A stretch of DNA of 53,129 bases from Alkalibacterium indicireducens (GTDB lineage Bacteria; Bacillota; Bacilli; Lactobacillales; Carnobacteriaceae_A). The position numbers and the translations under genes were made by a program. This document shows, one piece after another, positions 7,441 through 15,342 of the stretch. The notes beneath the pieces were generated by a model. That model did not search any database. It had not been told where the DNA came from and saw only the letters and a list, made by a program, of their open reading frames with translations. The number at the start of each line of letters is the position of its first letter. Within the stretch, counting starts at the first letter, position 1. Where the stretch lies: NCBI RefSeq assembly GCF_039522005.1, contig NZ_BAAADA010000088.1:1-53129 (forward strand), written 5' to 3'.

Positions 7441-8778
7441 TTATTTTACTAAGGCAAGAGACCCCATCGGATCCCATGGCTCAAGCTCAACGACTGGCTG
7501 GTCCAGAGCTTTCAGCCACTCTTCATCAATGTACTGGCGTTTGACAGCCACTTGATAATTGTACTCATCGAACCACTTATCGCTCATGGAGTATATTCCT
7601 TTGTCGCCGTTCTTATCTCCCCAGCTGTTTTCAACTTTCCATTTGATCGGATTACCTTGATCGTCCAGATCAACCCCGACAAAAACCATCGCATGCGTCA
7701 GCAGGCTCTCACCATAATCCAAGCGCTGAGCTTTCGTAAGCTCTACCGTTTCACCTAATGTCGCTTCATAATCATAGGCTTTATCGTCCATGATTCCAGC
7801 TTCCCTCTCAAGCATTTTCCCGACATCACAGCCAAACCAGACCGGCTCCCCATCTTTGATAGAAGCAATCGCTGCTTCTTTCAGCACTTCAATTGGTGCA
7901 TTGACATAAGTAATTGCTTTTCCTTCTTTGACCGTTCCTAAATACTTGACGGTATACGCTTTTCCATAAGGCTTATCTTCCGTTGGTGCATTGATAAGAG
8001 AAATGCGTTCATCCAAATCCCAGGAAACATAGTGCTTGAAGAATTCTTGAGGCGTAATGTCAGTCATCCTGTGGAACTGATTATCTTCATCTCTATACTC
8101 GTATGAAAAGGCCTGAGGAACTTCTCCCAGTGTTTTAGTCAGCAAACCGTAAACAAATGACAGAAAAGACTCTTTCTGCTCCGACAACTCTTCTGATGAT
8201 TTTCCATCTTTATGACTGTCTCTTAGTTTAGCAGCGAATTCTCTGAGTTTAGCAGTCAGGAGCTGATTCAGTTCTCTTGTATTTGATGAATGGTACGTTT
8301 CCGGCATCACTGATTTAGGAACAGCACCATATTTCTCAAGCAGACCTGAAAACATATCCCATTGCCCACCATCTTGAATTGGATCGAGCAGCAAGTGCTG
8401 AACGAGACGAGAGTTTAAAGGCTCGCCGGCTGTTTCAATGATACTTTCCAGAAAGTAATTTGATTTTTCCAGTTTATCCCAGAACAATGTGTAATTTTGA
8501 GAAAATTCGAAGGTCTTGACATTCAGCTTTTTCATTGTGTCTACCCTTGCAGTGTTTAATGCAGCAAACATCCAGCATCGCCCAGAGGACTTCTGATTCG
8601 TGATGTCTCCTTTTTTAGTTTCATGAGAGAATACGAAGGAGTGGCGTCTGGTCAAGTTATTGTCTATAGACGACTTGTTAAGGCCTACCTTTGACATCGC
8701 ATTCTTGACAGCATGATTGACCGGATTTTTGTCAAAGTCATGTTTAAACTGTTTCAGTAAATCTGTAGTTATTTTCAT
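7441..8778 (-). CDS. pepC: Aminopeptidase C (peptidase C1B, bleomycin hydrolase family)
   Basis: Cytoplasmic cysteine aminopeptidase used by lactic acid bacteria to trim peptides; family members form hexameric barrels. The catalytic triad is visible: Cys68 in SSGRCWMF, His362 in THAMVFVG and Asn384 in VENSWGD. The length of 445 aa matches the family, and the C-terminus (GSLALVK) is of the usual type whose tail reaches into the active site. ATG 8778 is preceded by GGATGAGAG. It appears monocistronic and convergent with the small membrane protein gene. Confidence 0.94.
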   Translation of the reverse strand: MKITTDLLKQFKHDFDKNPVNHAVKNAMSKVGLNKSSIDNNLTRRHSFVFSHETKKGDITNQKSSGRCWMFAALNTARVDTMKKLNVKTFEFSQNYTLFWDKLEKSNYFLESIIETAGEPLNSRLVQHLLLDPIQDGGQWDMFSGLLEKYGAVPKSVMPETYHSSNTRELNQLLTAKLREFAAKLRDSHKDGKSSEELSEQKESFLSFVYGLLTKTLGEVPQAFSYEYRDEDNQFHRMTDITPQEFFKHYVSWDLDERISLINAPTEDKPYGKAYTVKYLGTVKEGKAITYVNAPIEVLKEAAIASIKDGEPVWFGCDVGKMLEREAGIMDDKAYDYEATLGETVELTKAQRLDYGESLLTHAMVFVGVDLDDQGNPIKWKVENSWGDKNGDKGIYSMSDKWFDEYNYQVAVKRQYIDEEWLKALDQPVVELEPWDPMGSLALVK

Positions 8779-8915
8779 CTGGCTCTCATCCTTTTCTTAT
8801 GAATGATTTTATCATACCTAAAATCCAGACGCATGACAAGGTGTCATTTTCAGATTATCATCCGTTCAATTTTGAGAATCTCCTTCGTCTCACAAGACTC
8901 TCAGTCAGAGTCTTG

Positions 8916-9127
8916 TTACTTTAGGGATAGTACCTTAGCTCAGGTGAATATTTGTCGCGAGTTCCGGTGCTATCGGGATTGCACCCTAACTCAGGTGGAT
9001 TTTCTTCTTGAGTTCCGTAGCTATCGAGATTGCACCCTAACTCAGGTGGATGTTCGTCCCGAGTTCCTTAGCTATCGGGATTGCACCCTAACTCAGGTGG
9101 GTTTTCTTCTTGAGTTCCGTAGCTATT
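8916..9127. repeat. Tandem array A, 51-bp period, about four units
   Basis: The motif CTCAGGTG recurs at 8939, 8990, 9041 and 9092, and GAGTTCC at 8959, 9010, 9061 and 9112, all exactly 51 bp apart. The inner three units are 80-90 percent alike by eye; the first is more divergent. The period is a multiple of three, so a frame stays open across the array (17-residue repeats around RDCTLTQV). I see no ribosome-binding site or family that would make this a gene. It occupies the pepC upstream region (8779-9205). Confidence 0.85.
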
Positions 9128-9204
9128 AAATCGTAATTCTTTCCGCTATACTAGTGCAATTTCCTAGCTAAACAGTACTATTAAGAAAAATGACTATTCA
9201 GATG

Positions 9205-9234
9205 AAAAACCGAACCAGCGCTGGCTGATCCGGT
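9205..9234 (-). terminator. Terminator of the SodC-like gene
   Basis: On the minus strand an imperfect stem ACCGGATCAGC / GCTGGTTCGGT is followed by a T5 run. Confidence 0.6.
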
Positions 9235-9252
9235 ACAGTTAACTTTATTCGC

Positions 9253-9885
9253 TTATTCCTGAGGTGCAAAAATCACACCACCGACCATACGATCTCCAGC
9301 ATCTCCAGTAGGTTGTGATTCATAGTCGTCTGCTTCAGTATGAATGATTAGAGACGTTCCCTCTTCTGTAGCCAAAGTATATTCTGTATCAGGCAACAGA
9401 GATACATCTGGTATCTCAATCGTTTCACTGACGATTCCATTTTCAGGCACAACAAGGTTCGGCAGGTCGCCTAGATGATGCCCGTCCTCAGCATCAAACC
9501 CGTGCTCTGCATCAGTTGGATTGAAATGATCCCCGGCATCTTCAAATGTTGGCGGAGTGGCTTGTCCGACTTCATGGATGTGCATGCCGTACTCCCCGGC
9601 TGGCAGTCCTTCGAGATTCAGATTGAGTGTGACACCATTCTCATCTTCATCAAACACTGCAGACCCTACATAGGTACCGTCACTGTCAACCATATCAACA
9701 TCAAGTGAAGTGAATTCTTCGTCTGTCCCCGCATCTTCCAGAAGAGAATCTTCCTCAACTTCTCCTTCGTCTTCTGTCACATCTTCAGTGCCGCTGTCTT
9801 CCAGTTGAGTGACCTCATCCTCTCCACAGGCTACCATCAACAAGGCTGTTCCACTCAGTAAAGCTAGTTTAGTTTTATTTAACAT
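9253..9885 (-). CDS. sodC: Cu/Zn superoxide dismutase-like lipoprotein
   Basis: Predicted surface lipoprotein: signal peptide with lipobox LLMVAC (Cys20), a strongly acidic linker (residues 21-60), then a SodC fold. All metal ligands of Cu/Zn SOD are visible: His-x-His in GMHIHEVG, the bridging His in DHFNP, AEHGF, GHHLGD (His and Asp) and IIHTEADDY. The TGDAGDR segment holds the active-site Arg. Neither cysteine of the usual structural disulfide is present. It may dismutate superoxide at the cell surface, unlike Bacillus YojM, which has lost copper ligands. It is divergent from alr, with its own terminator. Confidence 0.88.
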   Translation of the reverse strand: MLNKTKLALLSGTALLMVACGEDEVTQLEDSGTEDVTEDEGEVEEDSLLEDAGTDEEFTSLDVDMVDSDGTYVGSAVFDEDENGVTLNLNLEGLPAGEYGMHIHEVGQATPPTFEDAGDHFNPTDAEHGFDAEDGHHLGDLPNLVVPENGIVSETIEIPDVSLLPDTEYTLATEEGTSLIIHTEADDYESQPTGDAGDRMVGGVIFAPQE

Positions 9886-10039
9886 ACATCGTTTCTCCTT
9901 CCATCTCTTTCATTGCATGTCACTTTTCATTATATCCATATCATACCAATATAAGCTGAAAATCACTAAGATTTAGCATTTTTCAGTTCTCATTCAGGCT
10001 CTTCATGTTAGAATAATAGGTACAAAGGAGATGAAACAG

Positions 10040-11209
10040 ATGAGTTATGGAAGTTACAGATACACTAAAGCAGAAATCGATTTAGATAAGGTATCTTACA
10101 ACTATCATCAAATGAGAAATCATATATCTGAAAAAACTAAATTCATGGGGGTCATCAAAGCCGATGCTTATGGACACGGTGCAGTCGAAATCGGACGTCA
10201 TCTTGAAAAGGAAGACATAGATTATCTGGCTGTTGCTGTACTGGATGAAGCAATGGAACTGAGAGACGCCGGAATTACAAAACCGATTCTTCTGCTGAGT
10301 CCGATTGAACCAGATACGATACCGACGGCTATTAAAAACAACATTTCAATTACTGTCTTTTCACAGGAGATAGCTGAGGCCGTTAATCATCATGCCAGTC
10401 AAACCAAGCAAACTGTACGTATTCATTTGAAAGTTGACTCCGGAATGGGTAGAATCGGTGCTCGGTCGGAAGAAGAAGCACTTACACTATGTCAGACAAT
10501 GGCAGCTGAACACATTTCGTTTGAAGGCATTTTCACTCACTTTGCAGAAGCAGAAAATACTGATGACCCATCGTACACGAAAAAGCAGTTTGCGTTCTTT
10601 CAATCTATTGCAGATTATCTGGAAACAGAAGGATTCACTTTTGAGATGCGCCACTGCAGCAATACAGCAGCTGCACTTTTATATCCCGAATTTGACTTGG
10701 ATATGATCCGTACCGGCATTTCTTTATTTGGTTATCATCCGGACAAAACATTGGAACACAAACTGGACTTGAAGCCCGTCATGACCTTGTCAACTCATGC
10801 TGCCTACTTAAAGCAGATGACCAAAGGGGAAAGCATCGGGTATGGCAGAACTTATAAGACTACAAAAGAGGAAACGATCGCAACGATCCTTCTGGGCTAT
10901 GCGGACGGGATTCCGAGAGAGCTCTCCAATAGATGGCATTTGACCTGTGGAGAAGATAAAGCACCTATCGTCGGTCGAATCTGTATGGATCAGCTCATGG
11001 TCGATGTCAGCCAGATCGAGAACTTCACTAAAGAAGATGAGCTTGTCTTTATTGGAGACCCTGATAAAGGTCAGCCGTCTATCTACACAATGGCTGATTT
11101 GACAGACAGCTTTCATTATGAAATACTCTGCGGCATCGGGAAAAGAATCCCTCGTGTTTATATAAAAGACGACACTGTGACAGCTAAGCAGAATGCGCTA
11201 CTGGATTAA
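10040..11209 (+). CDS. alr: Alanine racemase
   Basis: PLP enzyme that makes D-alanine for peptidoglycan and teichoic acid. Lys40 in MGVIKADAYGHG is the Schiff-base lysine, and SIGYGRTY (near 260) carries the catalytic tyrosine of the second subunit. LGYADGIPR and RICMDQLMVDV are further family blocks. The start ATG 10040 is used because AAAGGAG (10024-10030) abuts the ATG at 10031 but lies 9 nt from 10040; the product is 389 aa, normal length. It is a single gene with a terminator behind it. Confidence 0.94.
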   Translation: MSYGSYRYTKAEIDLDKVSYNYHQMRNHISEKTKFMGVIKADAYGHGAVEIGRHLEKEDIDYLAVAVLDEAMELRDAGITKPILLLSPIEPDTIPTAIKNNISITVFSQEIAEAVNHHASQTKQTVRIHLKVDSGMGRIGARSEEEALTLCQTMAAEHISFEGIFTHFAEAENTDDPSYTKKQFAFFQSIADYLETEGFTFEMRHCSNTAAALLYPEFDLDMIRTGISLFGYHPDKTLEHKLDLKPVMTLSTHAAYLKQMTKGESIGYGRTYKTTKEETIATILLGYADGIPRELSNRWHLTCGEDKAPIVGRICMDQLMVDVSQIENFTKEDELVFIGDPDKGQPSIYTMADLTDSFHYEILCGIGKRIPRVYIKDDTVTAKQNALLD

Positions 11210-11231
11210 TACTCAAAGCTAGCTCTCGCGC

Positions 11232-11266
11232 AAAAAAGACGACCCTTTGAACAGGTCGTCTTTTTA
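11232..11266. terminator. Bidirectional terminator between alr and the lipoprotein cluster
   Basis: AAAAAGACGACC / GGTCGTCTTTTT stem flanked by A- and T-runs. It serves alr and the oppositely transcribed lipoproteins. Confidence 0.85.
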
Positions 11267-11283
11267 TAATATTCGATTAGAAA

Positions 11284-11595
11284 TTATTCGTCTTCGTCGT
11301 CTAGGTCTTCATCCAGATCATCGGTTTCACTTTCTAACCCGTCGTCTCCGAGTTCATCGTCTGGATCGTCTTCTTCGAAGTCAAGACCTTCCTCGTCCAG
11401 ACCGGAGTCAATATCATCATCCTGGTCCCCGTCGAGGTCATTGTCCATGCCATCATCCAAGTCACCGTTCAGTTCATCGTCGGCTGGCTCTTCAGTTGCC
11501 GGCAATTCGCTATCAGTATCATCTGCATCTCCGCAGGCTGCCAATAACATCCCGGCTGTCATGGTCAGTGCTGTAAGTCTTGCCAATTTCTTCAT
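11284..11595 (-). CDS. Asp/Glu-rich small lipoprotein, paralog 4 (103 aa)
   Basis: The signal peptide MKKLARLTALTMTAGMLLAAC has lipobox Cys21 and is followed by about 80 residues of almost pure Asp, Glu, Gly and Leu (for example DGMDNDLDGDQDDDIDSGLD). No known domain is present. GGGAG precedes ATG 11595. It is the last and longest of four tandem paralogs on this strand, separated by 41-58 bp and all sharing nearly identical signal peptides. It is anchored outside the membrane with a very negative charge, so roles in cation or water binding at the surface, or masking of the wall, are guesses. The repetitive tail has lengthened relative to its siblings. Confidence 0.8.
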   Translation of the reverse strand: MKKLARLTALTMTAGMLLAACGDADDTDSELPATEEPADDELNGDLDDGMDNDLDGDQDDDIDSGLDEEGLDFEEDDPDDELGDDGLESETDDLDEDLDDEDE

Positions 11596-11641
11596 CTAAT
11601 CGCTCCCTAATTGAGTTTTCTAGCTAATTTTCTGTTCTGAA

Positions 11642-11833
11642 TTACGCGTCGTCATCCAGATCATCATCTAGACCGTCGTCCATGCCGTCGTCTTCAAGGC
11701 CACCATCCAGATCATCATCAGCAGGCTCTTCAGTTCCTGGCAGATCGTCGTCTACATCATTGGCATCTCCACAAGCGGCTAATAGCATGCCTGCTGTCAT
11801 AGTTAGTGCAGTTAATTTAGCTAATTTTTTCAT
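11642..11833 (-). CDS. Asp-rich small lipoprotein, paralog 3 (63 aa)
   Basis: The signal peptide MKKLAKLTALTMTAGMLLAAC (Cys21) is followed by a 42-residue acidic tail ending DDGMDDGLDDDLDDDA. GGGAGAG lies upstream of ATG 11833. It is third in the tandem series, and its LPGTEEPADDDLDGG segment closely matches the neighbours. The mature peptide would be about 42 residues with some 25 acidic ones, hardly foldable alone without bound cations. No homologous family is known to me. Confidence 0.75.
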   Translation of the reverse strand: MKKLAKLTALTMTAGMLLAACGDANDVDDDLPGTEEPADDDLDGGLEDDGMDDGLDDDLDDDA

Positions 11834-11891
11834 TATGAATCTCTCCCTATTATATTTAATATAGTTTCTGATGATTAGTCAGAGTCTGCGA

Positions 11892-12077
11892 TTACTCGTC
11901 TGTGTCGTCTTCCAGGTCGTCGCCTAGACCGTCGTCCATGCCGTCGTCTTCAAGTCCACCGTTCATGTCATCTTCCATACCTGGCAGATCGTCGTCCGTG
12001 TCATTGGCATCTCCGCAAGCGGCAAGAAGCATCCCAACTGTCATTGTCAAGGCCGTTAATTTAGCTAATTTCTTCAT
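11892..12077 (-). CDS. Asp-rich small lipoprotein, paralog 2 (61 aa)
   Basis: Same design as its neighbours: a signal peptide ending GMLLAAC (Cys21), then DANDTDDDLPGMEDDMNGG and a DDGMDDGLGDDLEDDTDE tail. AGAGGAGAG precedes ATG 12077. It is nearly identical in DNA to paralog 3 over the signal peptide, which points to recent tandem duplication. Function unknown. Confidence 0.75.
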   Translation of the reverse strand: MKKLAKLTALTMTVGMLLAACGDANDTDDDLPGMEDDMNGGLEDDGMDDGLGDDLEDDTDE

Positions 12078-12118
12078 ATCTATCTCTCCTCTAATAATAT
12101 TATTATTCCTCTTATTAC

Positions 12119-12307
12119 TTATTCGTCTGTATCTTCGTCCAAGTCGCCATCTACCCCATCATCCATGCCATCGTCTTCCACTTCATCTTCAGTGGCCGGA
12201 TCTTCAACGCCTGGAAAGTCTTCTTCCATATCCTCTCCATCAGCACAAGCACCAAGCAGCAAACCTGCGGTTAGAGACAATGCGGTGAACTTAGCAAGTT
12301 TTTTCAT
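12119..12307 (-). CDS. Asp/Glu-rich small lipoprotein, paralog 1 (62 aa)
   Basis: First gene of the tandem series in transcription order. The signal peptide MKKLAKFTALSLTAGLLLGAC (Cys21) is followed by ADGEDMEEDFPGVEDPATEDEVEDDGMDDG and an acidic end. The start ATG 12307 has AAGGAGAGAG just upstream; an in-frame start at 12337 has no site. It is the most diverged of the four, with Glu as well as Asp. A TGG-TAATAT extended -10 at 12350-12355 on the minus strand is the likely promoter for the cluster. The rest of 12356-12610 is AT-rich with nothing else seen. Confidence 0.75.
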   Translation of the reverse strand: MKKLAKFTALSLTAGLLLGACADGEDMEEDFPGVEDPATEDEVEDDGMDDGVDGDLDEDTDE

Positions 12308-12610
12308 GTATCTCTCTCCTTTTATACAGTTATTCAACTATCTACCGAAATATTACCAAAATTCCTAATTGATTTAAAGCAATAAGCCTTGCCTGACACC
12401 ATTCTCTCATAATTGGGCCAAACTATTCATATTAGTAATATCAGAACATTCCTGCTTTGGTTTGATAATATAAATAACCGAAATATGTTATAGAAATACT
12501 CTATCATGAATGAATAGCAATTCAAAAGAAAAGGCTTTTACAATTTCATCTCATTCTGTTACATTGACCAGCCATTTGTTAAACAGTGGTAAAATATTCA
12601 TTTTTTTTGC

Positions 12611-12650
12611 AAAAAAACTATAAGCGAATTCAATATTCGCTTATAGCTTT
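12611..12650 (-). terminator. Terminator of the 3D-domain protein gene
   Basis: Stem AATATTCGCTTATAG-type arms at 12618-12629 and 12635-12646, with a T7 run on the minus strand. Confidence 0.75.
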
Positions 12651-12664
12651 TTAGAAGTTGAAAT

Positions 12665-13624
12665 TTATTCGAATACTTGTACATCAATGCTCTGTCTGCC
12701 GAACTGAATTGCAGAATCTAGACTTTCGAAGTGAATATCGATTCGATTACCAATGATTGCTCCACCAGTATCTCCTGCAATGTATTCTCCGTAGCCAGGT
12801 ACATAGATTGTTGATCCTAAAGGAATAACATTAGGGTCTACAGCTATGACACGTGAATTTTCTCTTAGGTCAATTCCAGTAAATGTGTAATTACTCAATA
12901 CTGGCTGATTACGAGAGTATGCGGTCGCCTCAACAGTCATCCAACGGCCGTTTTCTGAGGAAGAGGTTTGTGCTGTTGACTCTTCTGCTGGTTGAGTTTG
13001 CTCAACTGCTTCTTCAGCTGGTTCTTCTACAACAGTTTCTTCTACTACGTTTCCTTCAGCTGCTTCTTCTACAACAGCTTCTTCTACTATGTTTCCTTCA
13101 GCTGCTTCTTCTACAACAGTTTCTTCTACTACGTTTCCTTCAGCTGCTTCTTCTACAACAGCTTCTACTACTACGTTTCCTTCAGCTGCTTCTTCTACTT
13201 CTTCAGGTGTCTCAGTTTCAACTGCATCGCCATTTGACACGTCAAAACTAACAACTTCTTCATCGCCATTTTGTACGGAAATGACTGACAGGTCTCTACT
13301 TAGATAAATAGTAGATCCGACATGAATCAGACTACGATTATCAATATCATTAACGTTTACCAATTTATCTACTGAAATATCTATAGCTTGAGATATGCCC
13401 CACATTGTGTCTCCCCACTGGAAGGTATATTTAAGGACATCGTCGCTTCCCTGGTTCTCTTTCTGTGCCGCTATTTCCTGTTCGATCTGCGATACAGTTG
13501 TCGGCTCCCAGCTTGAACTGGTAAATTCATTTGCGCTGGCTTCAGACTCGTTAGCTAGGAATAATAGTCCTGCAGCTGAGAAAGTAATACCGGCTTTGAT
13601 TAATTGATTTTTTTGTATAAACAA
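12665..13624 (-). CDS. Secreted LysM and 3D-domain cell-wall protein
   Basis: Predicted secreted murein-binding protein. After the signal peptide (cleavage near ANESEASA) it has one LysM domain (about residues 62-107, YTFQWGDTMWGISQ), an acidic region of 14-residue repeats (VVEEAAEGN-type, about five copies), a linker, and a C-terminal 3D domain (about 230-319). The 3D domain shows the aspartates AVDPNVIPLG and AGDTGGAIIGNRIDIHF, as in YocH/YabE and the MltA barrel. It may be a lytic transglycosylase-like hydrolase. TTG 13624 follows AAAAGGGG at proper distance, while ATG 13642 has no site, so the start is uncertain. The repeats are 42 bp and almost identical in DNA. Confidence 0.85.
   Translation of the reverse strand: MFIQKNQLIKAGITFSAAGLLFLANESEASANEFTSSSWEPTTVSQIEQEIAAQKENQGSDDVLKYTFQWGDTMWGISQAIDISVDKLVNVNDIDNRSLIHVGSTIYLSRDLSVISVQNGDEEVVSFDVSNGDAVETETPEEVEEAAEGNVVVEAVVEEAAEGNVVEETVVEEAAEGNIVEEAVVEEAAEGNVVEETVVEEPAEEAVEQTQPAEESTAQTSSSENGRWMTVEATAYSRNQPVLSNYTFTGIDLRENSRVIAVDPNVIPLGSTIYVPGYGEYIAGDTGGAIIGNRIDIHFESLDSAIQFGRQSIDVQVFE
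13023..13200. repeat. 42-bp in-frame tandem repeats in the 3D-domain protein gene
   Basis: The segment CCTTCAGCTGCTTCTTCTAC recurs every 42 bp, encoding 14-residue EEAAEGNVVEE-type units. The near identity of the units suggests recent expansion or contraction. Confidence 0.85.
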
Positions 13625-13809
13625 GTTTATACCCCTTTTCATAATTTACTACACGTCTCGTCTGTAGTGTCTTTTTGCTATTTACCCTAGGTCTTGCCCG
13701 GATAACTGTATGTATCTTACCATGCACTTTATAAAAGAAAAGGGGTTTAGACCATCTGTTACTTCCTTTTAGTCAGTCTGTATTGTTATCATTACATCCT
13801 TACGAGACT

Positions 13810-13864
13810 ATTTCAAAAACCGTCTTAGTGTCAATTATGTGACAAATAAGACGGTTTTTGAAAT
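13810..13864. terminator. Terminator downstream of the FetB-like gene
   Basis: Perfect 18-bp stem (13810-13827 with 13847-13864) containing CAAAAACCGTCTTA. It is followed on the minus strand by T-rich sequence and sits 19 bp after the stop of the permease gene. Confidence 0.75.
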
Positions 13865-13882
13865 ATATTAGCTTGTATTATT

Positions 13883-14647
13883 TTATAACGTCAGCTGTTT
13901 CTGCTCATTATAGAACTGTCTGTATGCCAAGTAGCTGGCACTGAAGCTTGCGATACTCGTCACTGCGATAATCATGAACATAACGACGATCTGATACCTG
14001 ATGGCTTCTGTCGGTTCTACTCCAGCAAATATCAGACCGGACATCATACCAGGCAGACTGACCAGTCCGACTGTCTTTGTGCTGTCGATCGATGGGCTCA
14101 TCCCCGTTTTCACGCTGGCTCTAATAATGCTCATGGATGCCTGCTTTTCATTCGCTCCAAGTGACAGCTTTTCAAGAACCTGCTGACGCTGATCAGCGAA
14201 TTTTGAGTTCAGAGACTGGAAAGTCAATCCGATAGCGACCATTGCATTACTTGCAATCATTCCTGTAATGGGAACGATCTGGGACGGCAGCCATTCAATT
14301 GCCCCGGAAACAACGAGAAGGACCAGAGTTACTGCAGTCCCTATCGATATGGAGAAAAGTGAAATAGTTAAGGAATGCGGAATCCCGTCACTTCTCTGAT
14401 GAGCATTGAAGCCTGCGTTGAACACGATGAACAGTACCATAGCGAGTGTGACAAGCACATTATCAAGCTGAATTACATAGCTCAGGACATAGCCGATAAT
14501 AAACAGCTGGATAACTGCTCGTATGCCGGCAATAAAAATATCATTACCGAGTCCAAGCTTCTCTTTGTATGCAATAAGTATGGCGATGATCAGCAAACCT
14601 GTAGAAAGGAACAGCGAAAAGTTATTGATTTCCATATTAGCGTTCAT
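13883..14647 (-). CDS. fetB: ABC transporter permease, FetB/YbbM (UPF0014) family
   Basis: Integral membrane protein of 254 aa with about seven hydrophobic segments, of the UPF0014 family. Escherichia coli FetB, with FetA, is linked to iron export and peroxide resistance. Family blocks seen include AGIRAVIQLFIIGYVLSY, MIASNAMVAIGLTFQSL and VGLVSLPGMMSGLIFAGVEPTEAIRYQIVVMF. It overlaps the ATPase gene by 4 bp (ATGA), which implies translational coupling; GGAGG lies 9 nt upstream of ATG 14647. Substrate here is inferred from the family only. Confidence 0.87.
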   Translation of the reverse strand: MNANMEINNFSLFLSTGLLIIAILIAYKEKLGLGNDIFIAGIRAVIQLFIIGYVLSYVIQLDNVLVTLAMVLFIVFNAGFNAHQRSDGIPHSLTISLFSISIGTAVTLVLLVVSGAIEWLPSQIVPITGMIASNAMVAIGLTFQSLNSKFADQRQQVLEKLSLGANEKQASMSIIRASVKTGMSPSIDSTKTVGLVSLPGMMSGLIFAGVEPTEAIRYQIVVMFMIIAVTSIASFSASYLAYRQFYNEQKQLTL

Positions 14648-15297
14648 TTAGAGTCCTCCAGTCTGCCGTCGATGATCGTGATCACTCTGTCTGCCTGACT
14701 GATCTCATTTTCATCATGGGTGACAGATAATGTAGTCAGGCCATTCTCTTTATTTAAAGTGTCCAGTATCCCGTGAATAATTTCCTTATTCTCAGCATCA
14801 AGCGAGCTGGTCACCTCATCAAGTAAGAGAACTTCCGGAAGATACATCATGTTTCTGATCAAAGCTACACGCTGTTTTTCTCCACCGGAGAGTTCGTTGA
14901 TAGGCTTATCCAGGTAGGAGCGACTCAAGCTGACGCGTTCAAGCATATCTTTCGCTTTCTCTTCATCAAATTCTTCGTCTCTGATGTCATATGGAAAAGA
15001 CAGGTTGTCCCTGACAGTCTGATCGAAGAGCGAAGCGTTCTGGAAAAAGTAGGAGACCTTCTGGCGATACTTTAGAGGATTGGTCTCCTGTATGTTCTTT
15101 CCATGGAACAAAACCTTTCCGTCAGTCGGATTGATGATGTTCCCGATGATCTTTAATAAGGTGCTCTTTCCTCCTCCGGACGGTCCTGTTATCGTTACCC
15201 TTTCCCCTTTCTCGACAGAAAAAGAAATCGACTCCAGGATAGACTGATTGTCTGTCTTAAATGAAATGTTACTAATTTCGAGCTGGTGGTCAGACAT
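14644..15297 (-). CDS. fetA: ABC transporter ATP-binding protein, FetA/YbbL type
   Basis: Cytoplasmic ATPase partner of the permease, 217 aa. Walker A is GPSGGGKST (residues 38-46), the signature is ELSGGEKQR (near 133-141), Walker B is VLLLDEVTSSLD (near 152-163), and the switch His is in SVTHDENE. It is a single ABC domain with no fused membrane part. AGGAGTG precedes ATG 15297. The next upstream gene on the strand (YitT family) ends 45 bp away, so cotranscription is possible. Confidence 0.9.
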   Translation of the reverse strand: MSDHQLEISNISFKTDNQSILESISFSVEKGERVTITGPSGGGKSTLLKIIGNIINPTDGKVLFHGKNIQETNPLKYRQKVSYFFQNASLFDQTVRDNLSFPYDIRDEEFDEEKAKDMLERVSLSRSYLDKPINELSGGEKQRVALIRNMMYLPEVLLLDEVTSSLDAENKEIIHGILDTLNKENGLTTLSVTHDENEISQADRVITIIDGRLEDSK

Positions 15298-15342
15298 CGC
15301 GACACTCCTTTATAGTTTTTATCATGTAATAATCATTATAAA

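Noticed and set aside
8916..9127. CRISPR array
   Set aside because: The repeats are contiguous and degenerate, with no constant repeat/variable spacer pattern and no cas genes.
12883..13251. Leu/Phe-rich ORFs on the plus strand
   Set aside because: They are antisense shadows of the acidic 42-bp repeats in the LysM/3D protein gene.
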